A stretch of DNA of 64,000 bases, taken from the NCBI GenBank assembly GCA_017482385.1, contig JAFUNI010000002.1, forward strand, positions 1 to 64,000, written 5' to 3'. Positions 51,141 through 59,981 of this stretch are shown here, piece by piece. The notes beneath the pieces are model-generated. The model had not been told where the DNA came from, made no database searches, and saw nothing but the letters and a program-made list of their open reading frames with translations. The position numbers and the translations under genes are program-made. The stretch's first letter is position 1. Every line of letters begins with the position of its first letter. Source of the DNA: Oscillospiraceae bacterium. GTDB lineage: Bacteria > Bacillota > Clostridia > Oscillospirales > Oscillospiraceae.

Positions 51141-52892
51141 ATGACCACGAAAGATTATCAGAGGAAACGGCCTCTGTTTATTTTCCTTAGCTATTTTAAG
51201 AACCACAAAAAGCTGTTTTTGGTGGATGTGCTGTGCGCCTGCCTGATCGCCGGCGTGGATCTGCTTTTTCCGCTGATCACCCGCAGCGCCCTGTACGATA
51301 TGCTTCCCGGGAAGCTGTACCGGACATTCTTCATTGTGATGGTCGCGGTAGTTGTTTGCTATGTTCTGCGCTCGCTCCTTAACTACATTGTGACCTTCTT
51401 TGGCCATATGTTCGGCGTGCGGGTGGAGGCGGATATCCGCAAGGATCTGTTTGCCCATATGCAGACCCTCAGCTTTGATTTTTATGACCGCAACCGCACC
51501 GGCAAGCTTATGTCCCGGCTTACTTCCGACCTGTTTGAATTGGTGGAGCTTGCCCACCACGGCCCGGAAGACTTGATTACTTCTACCCTCACCATCATTG
51601 GTGCGCTGATCGTCATGGGCAGTGTCCAATGGCAGCTGGCAGTGATCGTGCTGCTGATGATTCCCCTTTTCCTCACCATCGTGATGTGTATGCGCCAGCG
51701 CATGAGCCGGGCCTCCGCCCTTTCCAAAGAAACCATGGGCCATATCAACCAGGAGATTGAATCCAGCCTGTCCGGTGTCCGCACCGCCAAGGCCTTTGCC
51801 AACGAACAGGCGGAAAGCCAGCGCTTCCACAATGCCAACGAGCGATTCAAGACCGCCCGCCGTGATTTTTACAAAGCCATGGCCGTATTCCACAGCTCCG
51901 TGGAATTTTTCCTGTGCAGCCTCAATGTGGTGGTCATCGGTGTGGGCGGCTACTATGTGATGAAGGGCTCTATGGACTACCGGGACTTGGTCACCTTCTG
52001 CCTGTATATCACATCCTTTGTAGGCCCTATGCGTAAGTTATCCGGTTTCTCTGAGATGTTCGCCAGCGGCTTTGCAGGCCTCAAGCGCTTTGTGGAGGTT
52101 ATGCGGATGGAACCCTCCGTGCAGGATAAGCCCAACGCGCCCGACCTGGAGAATGTAAAGGGCGCGATTTCCGTGAAAGATGTGTCCTTTGCCTACGACG
52201 GGGATTTGGATGTGCTCCACAATGTAAGCTTAGAAGTGACCCCCGGCGAGACCGTGGCCATTGTGGGCCCCTCCGGCGGTGGCAAAACAACATTATGTCA
52301 ACTGATTCCCCGGTTCTATGATGTGTCCTCCGGCGCTATCGCCATCGACGGCCAGGACATCCGGGATGTGACCCAAAGCTCCATTCATAAAAATATCGGC
52401 ATTGTCCAGCAGGAGGTGTTCCTGTTCGCCGATACGATTTTTGAGAATATCCGCTATGGCAAGCCCGATGCCACCATGGAGGAGGTCATCGAGGCCGCCA
52501 AGAAAGCCGAAATTTACGAAGATATCCTGGCAATGCCCCAGGGCTTCCAGACCTATGTGGGTGAGCGTGGCACGCTCCTGTCCGGCGGACAGAAACAGCG
52601 TGTGGCTATCGCCCGGATCTTCCTGAAGAATCCGCCCATTTTGATTTTGGACGAAGCAACCTCTGCATTGGACTCCGTCACCGAAGCCAAAATCCAGCGT
52701 GCCTTTGATGCCCTGTCCCAGGGCCGTACCACTTTGATCATTGCTCACCGGTTATCCACCATCCGGGCAGCCCAGCGGATCGTGTCCATTGCCGACGGCA
52801 AGATCACCGAATGCGGCTCTCACGAGGAGCTGATGGCCCAGGGTGGCATCTACGCAAATCTTTATCAAACCCAAAATGCAACTTTTGCATAA
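51141..52892 (+). CDS. ABC exporter half-transporter
   Basis: 583 aa from ATG 51141 (GGGAGG upstream). Six membrane helices (~20-310) then an ATPase domain: Walker A GPSGGGKTT, Q-loop, signature LLSGGQKQR, Walker B ILILDEATSALD, H-loop AHRLST. It is a type IV (MsbA/LmrA-like) homodimer or one half of a heterodimer; no partner gene is adjacent. Substrate unknown (lipid, peptide or drug). Confidence 0.9.
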   Translation: MTTKDYQRKRPLFIFLSYFKNHKKLFLVDVLCACLIAGVDLLFPLITRSALYDMLPGKLYRTFFIVMVAVVVCYVLRSLLNYIVTFFGHMFGVRVEADIRKDLFAHMQTLSFDFYDRNRTGKLMSRLTSDLFELVELAHHGPEDLITSTLTIIGALIVMGSVQWQLAVIVLLMIPLFLTIVMCMRQRMSRASALSKETMGHINQEIESSLSGVRTAKAFANEQAESQRFHNANERFKTARRDFYKAMAVFHSSVEFFLCSLNVVVIGVGGYYVMKGSMDYRDLVTFCLYITSFVGPMRKLSGFSEMFASGFAGLKRFVEVMRMEPSVQDKPNAPDLENVKGAISVKDVSFAYDGDLDVLHNVSLEVTPGETVAIVGPSGGGKTTLCQLIPRFYDVSSGAIAIDGQDIRDVTQSSIHKNIGIVQQEVFLFADTIFENIRYGKPDATMEEVIEAAKKAEIYEDILAMPQGFQTYVGERGTLLSGGQKQRVAIARIFLKNPPILILDEATSALDSVTEAKIQRAFDALSQGRTTLIIAHRLSTIRAAQRIVSIADGKITECGSHEELMAQGGIYANLYQTQNATFA

Positions 52893-52960
52893 TTTCCCCT
52901 TGCTTTTTTTGAAAATATGGTGTATAGTATGTGGGTAACTGATGAAGCTACCCTACACCT

Positions 52961-53047
52961 GCCGGTGTGATGGAATTGGTAGACGTAGTGGACTCAAAAT
53001 CCACCGATGGCGACATCGTGCCGGTTCGAGTCCGGCCACCGGCACCA
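52961..53047 (+). tRNA. tRNA-Leu (CAA)
   Basis: 87 nt with encoded CCA. Acceptor GCCGGTG/CACCGGC, anticodon loop CTCAAAA, a long variable arm (GATGGCGACATCGT) and T-loop TTCGAGT. It reads UUG codons. Confidence 0.95.
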
Positions 53048-53086
53048 AAATATGGGATACCCCTAATGGGGTATCCCATATTTTTA
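53048..53086 (+). terminator. tRNA-Leu terminator
   Basis: A stem of about 16 bp (AAATATGGGATACCCC and complement) with a TAAT loop and T5. Confidence 0.9.
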
Positions 53087-53097
53087 TGCCGTGTCCG

Positions 53098-53240
53098 TCA
53101 AACTCGAACGTAGTTCGAGTTTGGGGAGCGAGGCGACCGCCGCCTGTGGCGGGAGGAGGGAGCCGAGCGAGTGGCAGCGGTCGGCAGATGCCAAGGAGCG
53201 CCGTCGACGCAGGCAGATGCCGGGCACCGCAACAGGAACA
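53098..53240. repeat. Dispersed repeat, copy A
   Basis: About 125 bp (core 53111-53236) that, reverse-complemented, matches 13974-14086 with roughly ten differences. It contains the internal stem CCGCC-GCCTGT-GGCGG and a short ACTCGAAC/GTTCGAGT stem at one end. Downstream of a tRNA, as is common for such extragenic repeats. Confidence 0.7.
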
Positions 53241-53252
53241 CCGGCACCAATT

Positions 53253-53540
53253 CTATTTATTTTTCCTGCCATCCACAGCATCCTCAATGGTTGGCAAAAA
53301 CTCCAAATTTAATACATACTGCAACAATTCTTTGCTAAGATATTCCTTTGAAACAAAGCCATTCTCATTTGATTCTTCGTAGATATAATTATCGCAAGCT
53401 GCCGTGTATGGGCGTTTTCTTTTAGGGCTCCCATATGTGCAGTGTCCACAATTCACCCGGAATATACGGCGCTTATCAAATGTGTAGTGCTGCCGAAAAT
53501 ATGTGCAGCTTTTGCATGTATTATTCTCCACCGTTATCAC
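53253..53540 (-). CDS. Cysteine-rich hypothetical protein
   Basis: 95 aa. Two CxxC pairs (CKSC at ~9-12 and CGHC at ~31-34) plus C49 suggest a small zinc-binding fold in the N-terminal half. The C-terminal half is helical and acidic. It is divergent from a small XRE regulator across two matching palindromes, so the pair looks like a self-regulated module. More AT-rich than the flanking housekeeping genes. Confidence 0.6.
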   Translation of the reverse strand: MITVENNTCKSCTYFRQHYTFDKRRIFRVNCGHCTYGSPKRKRPYTAACDNYIYEESNENGFVSKEYLSKELLQYVLNLEFLPTIEDAVDGRKNK

Positions 53541-53554
53541 CTCCGAAGCTTATT

Positions 53555-53597
53555 TTAACCTGTTCCAGGTTAAAAGTCAATAATCTGTTTTAGGTTA
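53555..53597. promoter_or_regulatory. Paired operators of the XRE/cysteine-rich locus
   Basis: A perfect palindrome TTAACCTG-TTC-CAGGTTAA (53555-53573) and a degenerate second copy TAATCTG-TTT-TAGGTTA (53581-53597) lie between divergent genes. Likely binding sites for the regulator at 53625. Confidence 0.7.
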
Positions 53598-53624
53598 GTG
53601 TACAATATTTTGCGAGGTGATTTT

Positions 53625-53825
53625 ATGTACCAACGTATTCGTAGTCTTCGGGAAGACCGAGACCTAACACAGACACAAATCGCACAAATGCTGGGCATGT
53701 CACAAACCGGCTATTCTAAATATGAAACCGGCGAAAATGACATTCCTACCTCCGTTTTAATTAAGCTCGCTGACTTTTATGGCACAACAACCGATTATCT
53801 TCTGGAAAGAACAGACAAGAAATAA
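53625..53825 (+). CDS. Small XRE-family HTH regulator
   Basis: 66 aa from ATG 53625 after GAGGTG. A complete Cro/CI helix-turn-helix: RIRSLREDRDLTQTQIAQML, then GMSQTGYSKYETGENDIP. Only DNA-binding and dimer contacts, no effector domain. Followed by a GGTCGTTCTT stem-loop terminator (53847-53874). Confidence 0.8.
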   Translation: MYQRIRSLREDRDLTQTQIAQMLGMSQTGYSKYETGENDIPTSVLIKLADFYGTTTDYLLERTDKK

Positions 53826-54016
53826 ATTTTCTGAGAAGCAAACATTAAGAACGACCCTCCCCGGTCGTTCTTTCTCGTTTCCCCATTTCAACAATATATC
53901 TTGCAACCTGCTGTATTTTATGATATACTGTCAGTTAATAGGTGGAGTATACCCTATTCCCCCTAAAAACAGCGCTCCCCTGCGCTTTAAAAAAGGAAGG
54001 AGAACACATCCATATT

Positions 54017-55054
54017 ATGGACGGAGACAGTAGTAGTTGGTTATTATTCGCAGCTTTAATTCTCTTGATTCTTGGCGGCGGCTATTTTGCTGCGGCTGAA
54101 ACGGCTTTTGCTTCAGTAAACCCCATTCACATCAAACAGCGGGTTGAAAACGGCGAAAGAAAAGCCAAGCGGGCCCAGTATGTGCTGGATCACTTCAACA
54201 AGGCCCTCTCCACCCTGCTCATCGGCAACAACATTATGCACATCGGCACAGCATCCCTTGCCACCTACCTGGTGGTGGAAGTGCTGAAGCGCCCGGATCT
54301 TACCACTGCCAGCACCCTGGTAACCACCGTGGTGGTATTCCTGGTGGCAGAAATGATCCCCAAGCAGTTTGCAAAGGACTGCCCCGAAGCTACCGCTTTG
54401 GTCTTTGCGCCCTCTCTTTCTTTGCTGATGAAGATTCTGACCCCCATCTCCGCATTTTTTGACGGACTTTCCGTTTTCGTATCCAAATTCTTCAATGTTG
54501 CTCCGGAGCCGGTCATCACCGAGGACGAGCTGATTGAAGCCATTGATTCTTTGGCCGAGAACGAAGAAAGCACCCCCGAGCGGCAGGAACTGCTGCACTC
54601 TGCGCTGAAATTTGACGATGCCATCGTGTTTGACATTATGACCCCCCTGGATCAGGTGGAATGCGTGGAGATCGGCATGAAGCCGGAGGAGGTCTTGGCA
54701 ATCGCCCGGGCCACCAAATATTCCAGACTCCCTGTTTATAAATCCACCAAGGATAACCTGGTTGGCCTTCTGAACATCCGAGATTATATCAAAGCCCATT
54801 TGGCTGCCCCCGGTACTGTAACCGTTTGGGAGCAGATGCATCCGGCTATGACAACTGATGACAGCAAGCAGATCGACGAGCTGTTTGACGAAATGAACCA
54901 GGCCAGAAGACATATGTGTCTGGTAACAAACAGCGAATATAAGTATGTGGGCATTGTCACTATGGAAGATATCCTGGAGCAGCTGGTTGGCGAAATTTGG
55001 GACGAAGCTGATGAAGTCCCTGCCGAACTGCTCAGTGAGGAGGCTGCACAATGA
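54017..55054 (+). CDS. CNNM/CorC-type membrane protein with CBS pair
   Basis: 345 aa; ATG 54017 lies 13 bases after GGAAGGAGA. A DUF21 membrane domain (~10-185, about four helices, with the AAAETAFASVNP motif) precedes two CBS domains (~205-335). There is no CorC_HlyC domain at the end. Related proteins handle divalent cations, probably Mg2+ export. Its stop overlaps the start of a second paralogue (ATGA). Confidence 0.85.
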   Translation: MDGDSSSWLLFAALILLILGGGYFAAAETAFASVNPIHIKQRVENGERKAKRAQYVLDHFNKALSTLLIGNNIMHIGTASLATYLVVEVLKRPDLTTASTLVTTVVVFLVAEMIPKQFAKDCPEATALVFAPSLSLLMKILTPISAFFDGLSVFVSKFFNVAPEPVITEDELIEAIDSLAENEESTPERQELLHSALKFDDAIVFDIMTPLDQVECVEIGMKPEEVLAIARATKYSRLPVYKSTKDNLVGLLNIRDYIKAHLAAPGTVTVWEQMHPAMTTDDSKQIDELFDEMNQARRHMCLVTNSEYKYVGIVTMEDILEQLVGEIWDEADEVPAELLSEEAAQ

Positions 55055-56313
55055 GTTATGTCTTAATAGCCTTCTTATTGGTTTGTTCTGCATTTTTCTC
55101 CTCTACGGAAATCGCATTTGCCTCTGCCAACCCCTCCCGGTTGCGGAAAGCTGCAGAATCCGGTTCCAAAAGCGGTAAACGGGCGCTGCACATCAAAGAG
55201 CATTACGACAAAGCTCTTTGCACCATCCTCATCGGCAACAACCTGGTAAACATCGCCTCCTCCTCCGTAGCCACCGTGATTGCGCTGGATCTTGTGGGCG
55301 ATGCAGGCGTGGCTATTGCCACCGGTGTTATGACCGTGCTGCTGCTGATCTTCGGCGAGATTTTGCCCAAGCAGATGGCCAAGCAGTTCTGCGACAAATA
55401 CGCCCTGTTCTCCGCGCCTCTGCTGCATCTGCTTTATAAGATCACCACGCCCCTCGTTTGGGTATTTATGAAGATGATCGCCCTGGTCTCCAAGGTTTGG
55501 ACCAAGGCCAAAACCGACGATTCCATCACCTATGACGACCTGATGACCATGGTGGAGATCGTCGAAGAAGAAGGCCTTTTGGAAGAGACCAGCGTGGAGC
55601 TTTTGCAGGCTGCCATTGAATTTGACGATATTGAAGTCCACAAGGTCATCACCCACCGGGTAAATATGACCGCCCTGGATATTAACGATCCTATCGAAGA
55701 ATCCATTCAGACCGCTCTGTCTTCCGAGTATTCCCGTATCCCTGTGTACGAAGACAGCATTGACAACATCATCGGCATCCTGCCTGTGAATGTGCTGCTG
55801 AAGGAAATGCTGGACAACCCCACCCCCGACATCCGCACCATGCTTACCGAGCCTTTGTTCGTTCCCCAGACCAAGAATCTGCCGGAAGTTTTGGACCAAA
55901 TGCGCCGCTCCAAGTTCCATATGGCTGTAGTCACCGATGACTACGGCGGAACGCTGGGTATCGCCACCATGGAAGATATCCTGGAAGAGCTGGTGGGCGA
56001 AATTTGGGACGAAACCGACGAGATCGAGCCGGAGATTGTGGAAGTCACCGAAGAGCATTTGCTGGTTGAAGGCGATATGCTGATGGTGGACTTCTTAGAG
56101 TACATCGAAGAGGAAGACCCGGAGTTGGACGGCGATTTCGCCACCGTAAACGGTTGGGTTACCGAGGTTTTGGACAAGTACCCCGAGGTAAACGACACCT
56201 TCCAGTATCGGAATTATCAGATCACCGTGTTGGAAACCGACAATCTGTGCGCTTCCAAGCTGCAGATCATAAAGCTTCCCGACCCGGAAGAAGACGAATC
56301 CGAAGAAGATTGA
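55051..56313 (+). CDS. CNNM/CorC-type membrane protein with CorC_HlyC domain
   Basis: 420 aa. DUF21 domain (SSTEIAFASANPSRL near the start), CBS pair (~195-325) and a C-terminal CorC_HlyC domain (~335-405). A paralogue of the protein upstream, translated from the overlapping ATGA. The two may form a heterodimer, with only this one carrying the terminal domain. An acidic tail (DPEEDESEED) ends the protein. Confidence 0.87.
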   Translation: MSYVLIAFLLVCSAFFSSTEIAFASANPSRLRKAAESGSKSGKRALHIKEHYDKALCTILIGNNLVNIASSSVATVIALDLVGDAGVAIATGVMTVLLLIFGEILPKQMAKQFCDKYALFSAPLLHLLYKITTPLVWVFMKMIALVSKVWTKAKTDDSITYDDLMTMVEIVEEEGLLEETSVELLQAAIEFDDIEVHKVITHRVNMTALDINDPIEESIQTALSSEYSRIPVYEDSIDNIIGILPVNVLLKEMLDNPTPDIRTMLTEPLFVPQTKNLPEVLDQMRRSKFHMAVVTDDYGGTLGIATMEDILEELVGEIWDETDEIEPEIVEVTEEHLLVEGDMLMVDFLEYIEEEDPELDGDFATVNGWVTEVLDKYPEVNDTFQYRNYQITVLETDNLCASKLQIIKLPDPEEDESEED

Positions 56314-56318
56314 TAGCT

Positions 56319-56352
56319 AAAAAAGAACGACCCTGTCGGGTCGTTCTTTTTG
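56319..56352. terminator. Bidirectional terminator
   Basis: A stem AAAAGAACGACCC with its complement around TGTC, between convergent CNNM and pdxK genes. Confidence 0.85.
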
Positions 56353-56353
56353 T

Positions 56354-57184
56354 TTACTTCAGCATTTGAATAAGGTCGCCCAAAGCGGTCTCGAACTTTG
56401 CGCCGTACCAATGGGTGGGATCACCCTGGGAATTTTCAATGCACTTGACTGTGTAATCCGCAGCAATACAAGCAGCATCAAACACGGTCTTGTCATTCAT
56501 CAAGGCACCCACAAAGGCGGATGCATAAATATCGCCGGTGCCGTGGCAGCCCTTGGCGATCTTATTGTGTACATAATAGTGGCACTTATTGTTCTCATAG
56601 ACCAGCACACCGGTCTTGCCGGCCTCATAGCTGACACCGGTGAGCACCACAGTCTTTGCACCCAAAGCCAGGAGCTTCTCCACCAGAGCCGCAATATACG
56701 CCTCATCGTAGACTTCCTTGTACTCTGTTCCGGTCAGGAAACAAGCCTCGGTGATGTTGGGCACAAGAATGTCCGCCACACCGCACAGGTCCTTCATGCC
56801 CTCCACATATTCCATATCAAAGATGGAATACAGCTGGCCATTGTCCGCCATAGCGGGGTCAACCACCCGGATGCAATCCTCTGTGCCCATCGTTTCTAAG
56901 ATGTTTTTCACATAGCCGATCTGCTTGAGGCTGCCCAAGTAACCGGTGTAAATGGCGCTGAACTTGATGCCTTCCTTCTGCCAGTGGGCTTGAATGGCAG
57001 GCATATCGTCAGTGAGATCCCGGAATGTAAAGCCGCTGAAGCCGGCAGTGTGGGTGGAAAGAACCGCCGAGGGCAGAATGCAGGTCTCCAGACCGCAGGC
57101 GGACAGAATGGGCAGCGCCACCGTCAACGAGCATTGTCCCACGCAGGAAATATCCTGGATGGTGAGAATTTTTTTGTAAGCCAT
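56354..57184 (-). CDS. pdxK: Pyridoxamine/pyridoxal kinase
   Basis: 276 aa, PfkB/ribokinase-like fold. Starts with ILTIQDISCVGQCSL, contains NITEACFLTG, and has the catalytic loop GCHGTGDIYAS with the base Asp. It phosphorylates B6 vitamers as part of PLP salvage. It is divergent from a MocR/PdxR-type regulator 90 bases away, a common arrangement for B6-controlled genes. Confidence 0.88.
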   Translation of the reverse strand: MAYKKILTIQDISCVGQCSLTVALPILSACGLETCILPSAVLSTHTAGFSGFTFRDLTDDMPAIQAHWQKEGIKFSAIYTGYLGSLKQIGYVKNILETMGTEDCIRVVDPAMADNGQLYSIFDMEYVEGMKDLCGVADILVPNITEACFLTGTEYKEVYDEAYIAALVEKLLALGAKTVVLTGVSYEAGKTGVLVYENNKCHYYVHNKIAKGCHGTGDIYASAFVGALMNDKTVFDAACIAADYTVKCIENSQGDPTHWYGAKFETALGDLIQMLK

Positions 57185-57274
57185 ATTTCTTCTCCTTGCT
57201 ATTTTGTTTTCCTTAGTTTATACTATAACTGATAATATAAAAATACCCAAAACAGGAGAAATATATATAACCAG

Positions 57275-58351
57275 ATGAAGTACAAAGTTGATAAAACCAT
57301 CCGGCCTGCCTACCTGCAGATCTACAACCAAATCAAAGCGGACATCATTTCCGGGGTGCTGGACAGCAAGCTCCCCTCCAAACGGCTGCTCTCAGACGAA
57401 TTGGGGGTCAGCACCGTCACCGTGGAACACGCCTACGCTCTTCTGGCTGACGAAGGCTATATCGAGCCCCGGGAGCGCAGCGGGTATTTTGTGATCTTTC
57501 AGCAGACCGACGGGTTTTCCTTAGGAGAACCCACCGCGGCTGTGCCTCAGTTTCAGCCTACCCACAGCTACCCGGACTTCCCATTCTCCGTGCTGAGCAA
57601 GACTATGCGGAATATCCTTTCGGTCTATGGCGAACGGATCTTGGAGAAATCCCCCGGCGAGGGCTGCGGGGAACTGAGAACCGCCCTTGCCCGGTACTTG
57701 GCACGAAACCGGGGCTTGAATATCACTACCGAGCAGATCGTCATCGGCTCCGGTGCAGAATACCTCTATGGCCTCATTATAGAGCTTTTGGGCCGTGACC
57801 GGGTCTACGGCATTGAAAAGCCCTCCTATGAGAAGATCGAGCAGGTTTACGGCGCGGCAGAGGTTTCTTTGGAGCATTTGCCTTTGTCCCACGACGGCAT
57901 TGACAGCGCCGCCCTGGCCGCCACCACCGCCACCGTGCTGCACACTACCCCCTACCGCAGCTTCCCCAGCGGTGTCACCGCCTCCGCCTCCAAGCGGCAT
58001 GAGTATATCCGCTGGGCAGAAAGGGGCAGATACATCATTGAGGACGATTTTGAGTCGGAGTTTTCTGTGTCCACCAAGGCTGAGGACACCCTGTTTTCCC
58101 TTTCCAAATCCGATAATGTGATCTACCTGAACTCCTTTTCCAAGACCATCTCCCCCGCCCTGCGTATCGGCTATATGGTGCTGCCCAAAGCGTTGGTGTC
58201 TGCATTCCGGGAAAAACTGGGCTTTTACTCCTGCACCGTTCCCACCTTTGAGCAACTGGTCATCGCCTCCCTGCTGAGCAGCGGCGACTTCGAGCGCCAC
58301 ATCAACCGCGTCCGAAGAAAGCTAAGAAAGGCGCAACAAACAAAAGACTAA
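57275..58351 (+). CDS. MocR/PdxR-type GntR regulator, short at the C-terminus
   Basis: 358 aa. N-terminal GntR winged helix (YLQIYNQIKADIISGVLDSKLPSKR...) and a fold-type I aminotransferase-like domain with SYEKIEQ and NSFSKTISPALRIGY (PLP lysine). Family members are usually 450-500 aa. This one stops soon after HINRVRRKLRK, so the C-terminal small domain is missing. The stop lies at the edge of an inverted repeat matching a nearby tRNA-like sequence. It probably senses PLP and controls pdxK; activity after truncation is uncertain. Confidence 0.8.
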   Translation: MKYKVDKTIRPAYLQIYNQIKADIISGVLDSKLPSKRLLSDELGVSTVTVEHAYALLADEGYIEPRERSGYFVIFQQTDGFSLGEPTAAVPQFQPTHSYPDFPFSVLSKTMRNILSVYGERILEKSPGEGCGELRTALARYLARNRGLNITTEQIVIGSGAEYLYGLIIELLGRDRVYGIEKPSYEKIEQVYGAAEVSLEHLPLSHDGIDSAALAATTATVLHTTPYRSFPSGVTASASKRHEYIRWAERGRYIIEDDFESEFSVSTKAEDTLFSLSKSDNVIYLNSFSKTISPALRIGYMVLPKALVSAFREKLGFYSCTVPTFEQLVIASLLSSGDFERHINRVRRKLRKAQQTKD

Positions 58352-58435
58352 TGGACTCGCTTTTCTGCGGAAAAGCCAGGTTGGTTGCAAGTGTCCACCG
58401 GACACTTGCCAAGAGCCGCCTTTCGAGTCCATTAG
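58348..58435. repeat. 88-bp inverted-repeat element at the MocR 3' end
   Basis: 12-bp perfect terminal arms CTAATGGACTCG (58348-58359) and complement (58424-58435) enclose two more stems (CTTTTC/GAAAAG and GCAAGTGTCC/GGACACTTGC). The left arm supplies the MocR stop codon. The same 15 bases (AGACTAATGGACTCG) occur in the tRNA-Val-like sequence at 58495-58509. Confidence 0.65.
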
Positions 58436-58454
58436 CCTAAATACCGATACCAAA

Positions 58455-58488
58455 AGAAAAACCTACCCGGTTGGGTAGGTTTTTCTTT
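58455..58488. terminator. Strong stem-loop terminator
   Basis: A stem AGAAAAACCTACCC with its complement around GGTT; symmetrical A/T flanks allow function in both directions. It immediately follows the 3' end of the tRNA-like sequence on the minus strand. Confidence 0.8.
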
Positions 58489-58588
58489 TGGTGGAGACTA
58501 ATGGACTCGAACCATCGACCTCATGCGTGTGAAGCATCACGGGACGGTGTCCCGTGGGTTATCGCTCTAACCAGCCGCAAAACTCCTT
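58489..58588 (-). pseudogene. Damaged tRNA-Val(CAC)-like sequence
   Basis: On the minus strand the 3' half is perfect: anticodon arm CATGC-TTCACAC-GCATG with CAC, a T-arm with TTCGAGT, acceptor AGTCTCC and ACCA. Upstream, between D-arm-like GGCTGGTTAGAGCG and the anticodon arm, lie 25 extra bases including a perfect CACGGGAC/GTCCCGTG hairpin. The 5' acceptor strand (GGAGTTT instead of GGAGACT) is degraded. This could be a disrupted tRNA or an old attachment site of the accessory region to its right. Confidence 0.6.
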
Positions 58589-58933
58589 GAAAACACTGGC
58601 TTCTTCGTGGTCTGCTACTCGGGAACTACTTTCTTTCCGTGAAAACAGACCGCCTGCCTTTACTTCTATTATATACATAAATGAACAAGAAAGCAAGATA
58701 AATCAACATCATTTAGCATCTTCCTTCGTTAATGGTCATCTTTAAGCAAAACTGCAACATCCTACCGCGTTACATCAAAAGAGAAAAAATTGAAAAAATT
58801 ATTTTTTCTTAAAGTCGGTCCCATTATTGTGGATAGGTTGACTGTTATAATGCGGTTGTAAAGAGTGAGGCGAACAAACCCACTCAAATAAAAAATAAGG
58901 GTTGCGACCTATCCGCAGATAAAGGAGTAAATT
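58589..58933. promoter_or_regulatory. Leader of the 58.9-kb module
   Basis: AT-rich, no gene seen. A TATAAT lies at 58846-58851 with only a weak -35. An imperfect 13-bp inverted repeat (58828-58840/58905-58917, core GGATAGGT/ACCTATCC) brackets this -10, which suggests regulation of the genes that follow. AAAGGAG stands before ATG 58934. Confidence 0.45.
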
Positions 58934-59407
58934 ATGGAAAACAAGAAGAATGCCGCCCGTTTTGTTATCGATTTCGCGAACAAGAAGATTATTGGCACAA
59001 AGGCCAGCTTCGATAAGGCCGGTAAAGGCATCGGTGATATCTACACCGAACTGGCAACCAAAATTGCTGCCCATCCTGAGTTCACACTTGAAGTCAAGGA
59101 ACAGAAGAGCCGCAGTAATAAGGTTAAGCAGACCTATCACGGCCTGAACTTCGAGCTGATGGAAAAATTCATCAAAATCCAGCCTAACGAAAAATCCCTG
59201 ATGCAGGCCTATAACGCTGCAAAGAAGATGGCCGAGGATACCGGAACAAACAAGTATCCCTTTGTAAAAAAGTGGTTCCTGGGTCAGTTCAAGGACTTTG
59301 ATGTAGCAAAAGCAAAGAAGGCTATTTCTGACTACTATGTTTCCAAGGTGGACCAAAACGCTACCACCACCCATTCCGGCGAAACTGATGTCGCCGAAGC
59401 AGCTTGA
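58934..59407 (+). CDS. Hypothetical protein, paralogue 1 of accessory module
   Basis: 157 aa, basic and helical, no signal peptide or membrane segment. The segment YHGLNFELMEKFI...KYPFVKKWFLGQF (~75-125) aligns with FKNLKYENMERFM...RYALVRDWFIAQF in the next gene, so the two are diverged tandem duplicates. No family is recognised. Strong AAAGGAG ahead of the start. Confidence 0.6.
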   Translation: MENKKNAARFVIDFANKKIIGTKASFDKAGKGIGDIYTELATKIAAHPEFTLEVKEQKSRSNKVKQTYHGLNFELMEKFIKIQPNEKSLMQAYNAAKKMAEDTGTNKYPFVKKWFLGQFKDFDVAKAKKAISDYYVSKVDQNATTTHSGETDVAEAA

Positions 59408-59434
59408 TAACCAAAAGAAAAGGAGAATAAAACT

Positions 59435-59893
59435 ATGGAAAAGTATAAGTTGGATGTTGTGAGCAGAACTTTGACAATTAGCAAGGAGTTCAGCGCTGCC
59501 GTCGCTTCCGGCAAGGGTGAGGAATACAATCTCTACACCCGCCTGATGCAAGAAATCCCCGGCCTAACGGTGGTACGCAAGACCCATCGCACCCCCGCAA
59601 GCTACACTTCCAGTAGTGGTGAGAAGTTTGCCTGTAATCAGTTCAAGAACCTCAAATATGAAAATATGGAGCGGTTTATGGCGGCCTTGCCGGATAACGA
59701 AGTTTACTTCGAGGAATATAGTTTTCTCCGGTATTCTGCATCTGTCATTCAGACCAACCGTTATGCGCTGGTGCGAGATTGGTTTATTGCGCAGTTCCCG
59801 GAGTTCCGCAAGAATCCTCTGTTCTATCTCCACAACAAGCCGGAGACCGTTAAGGCCGCCACCATATTGGAAATGCGGGGTGATGCCGCATAA
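59435..59893 (+). CDS. Hypothetical protein, paralogue 2 of accessory module
   Basis: 152 aa, 27 bases after paralogue 1 with AAGGAG upstream. It shares the C-terminal W-F-x-x-Q-F motif and central aromatic pattern but differs in the N-terminal part. Likely co-transcribed; the two may form a complex. Function unknown. Confidence 0.6.
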   Translation: MEKYKLDVVSRTLTISKEFSAAVASGKGEEYNLYTRLMQEIPGLTVVRKTHRTPASYTSSSGEKFACNQFKNLKYENMERFMAALPDNEVYFEEYSFLRYSASVIQTNRYALVRDWFIAQFPEFRKNPLFYLHNKPETVKAATILEMRGDAA

Positions 59894-59903
59894 GACAAAA
59901 ACC

Positions 59904-59962
59904 AAGTCAAACATTTCCGGTATAAATAAAAGGGTATATTATCTTGGAAAGGTTTGACTTGA
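59904..59962. repeat. Inverted-repeat motif, copy 1
   Basis: 15-bp arms AAGTCAAACATTTCC (59904-59918) and GGAAAGGTTTGACTT (59946-59960), one mismatch. The right side (59937-59962) recurs exactly, 26 of 26 bases, at 60695-60720. It lies just upstream of the 215-aa gene. Confidence 0.7.
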
Positions 59963-59981
59963 ATTCAAAGGAGGTATTGCT

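Noticed and set aside
58489-58588. tRNA-Sec gene
   Set aside because: An alternative reading gives a TCA anticodon, but U33 and loop geometry favour CAC, and the extra hairpin is on the 5' side of the anticodon arm, where tRNA-Sec has no long arm.
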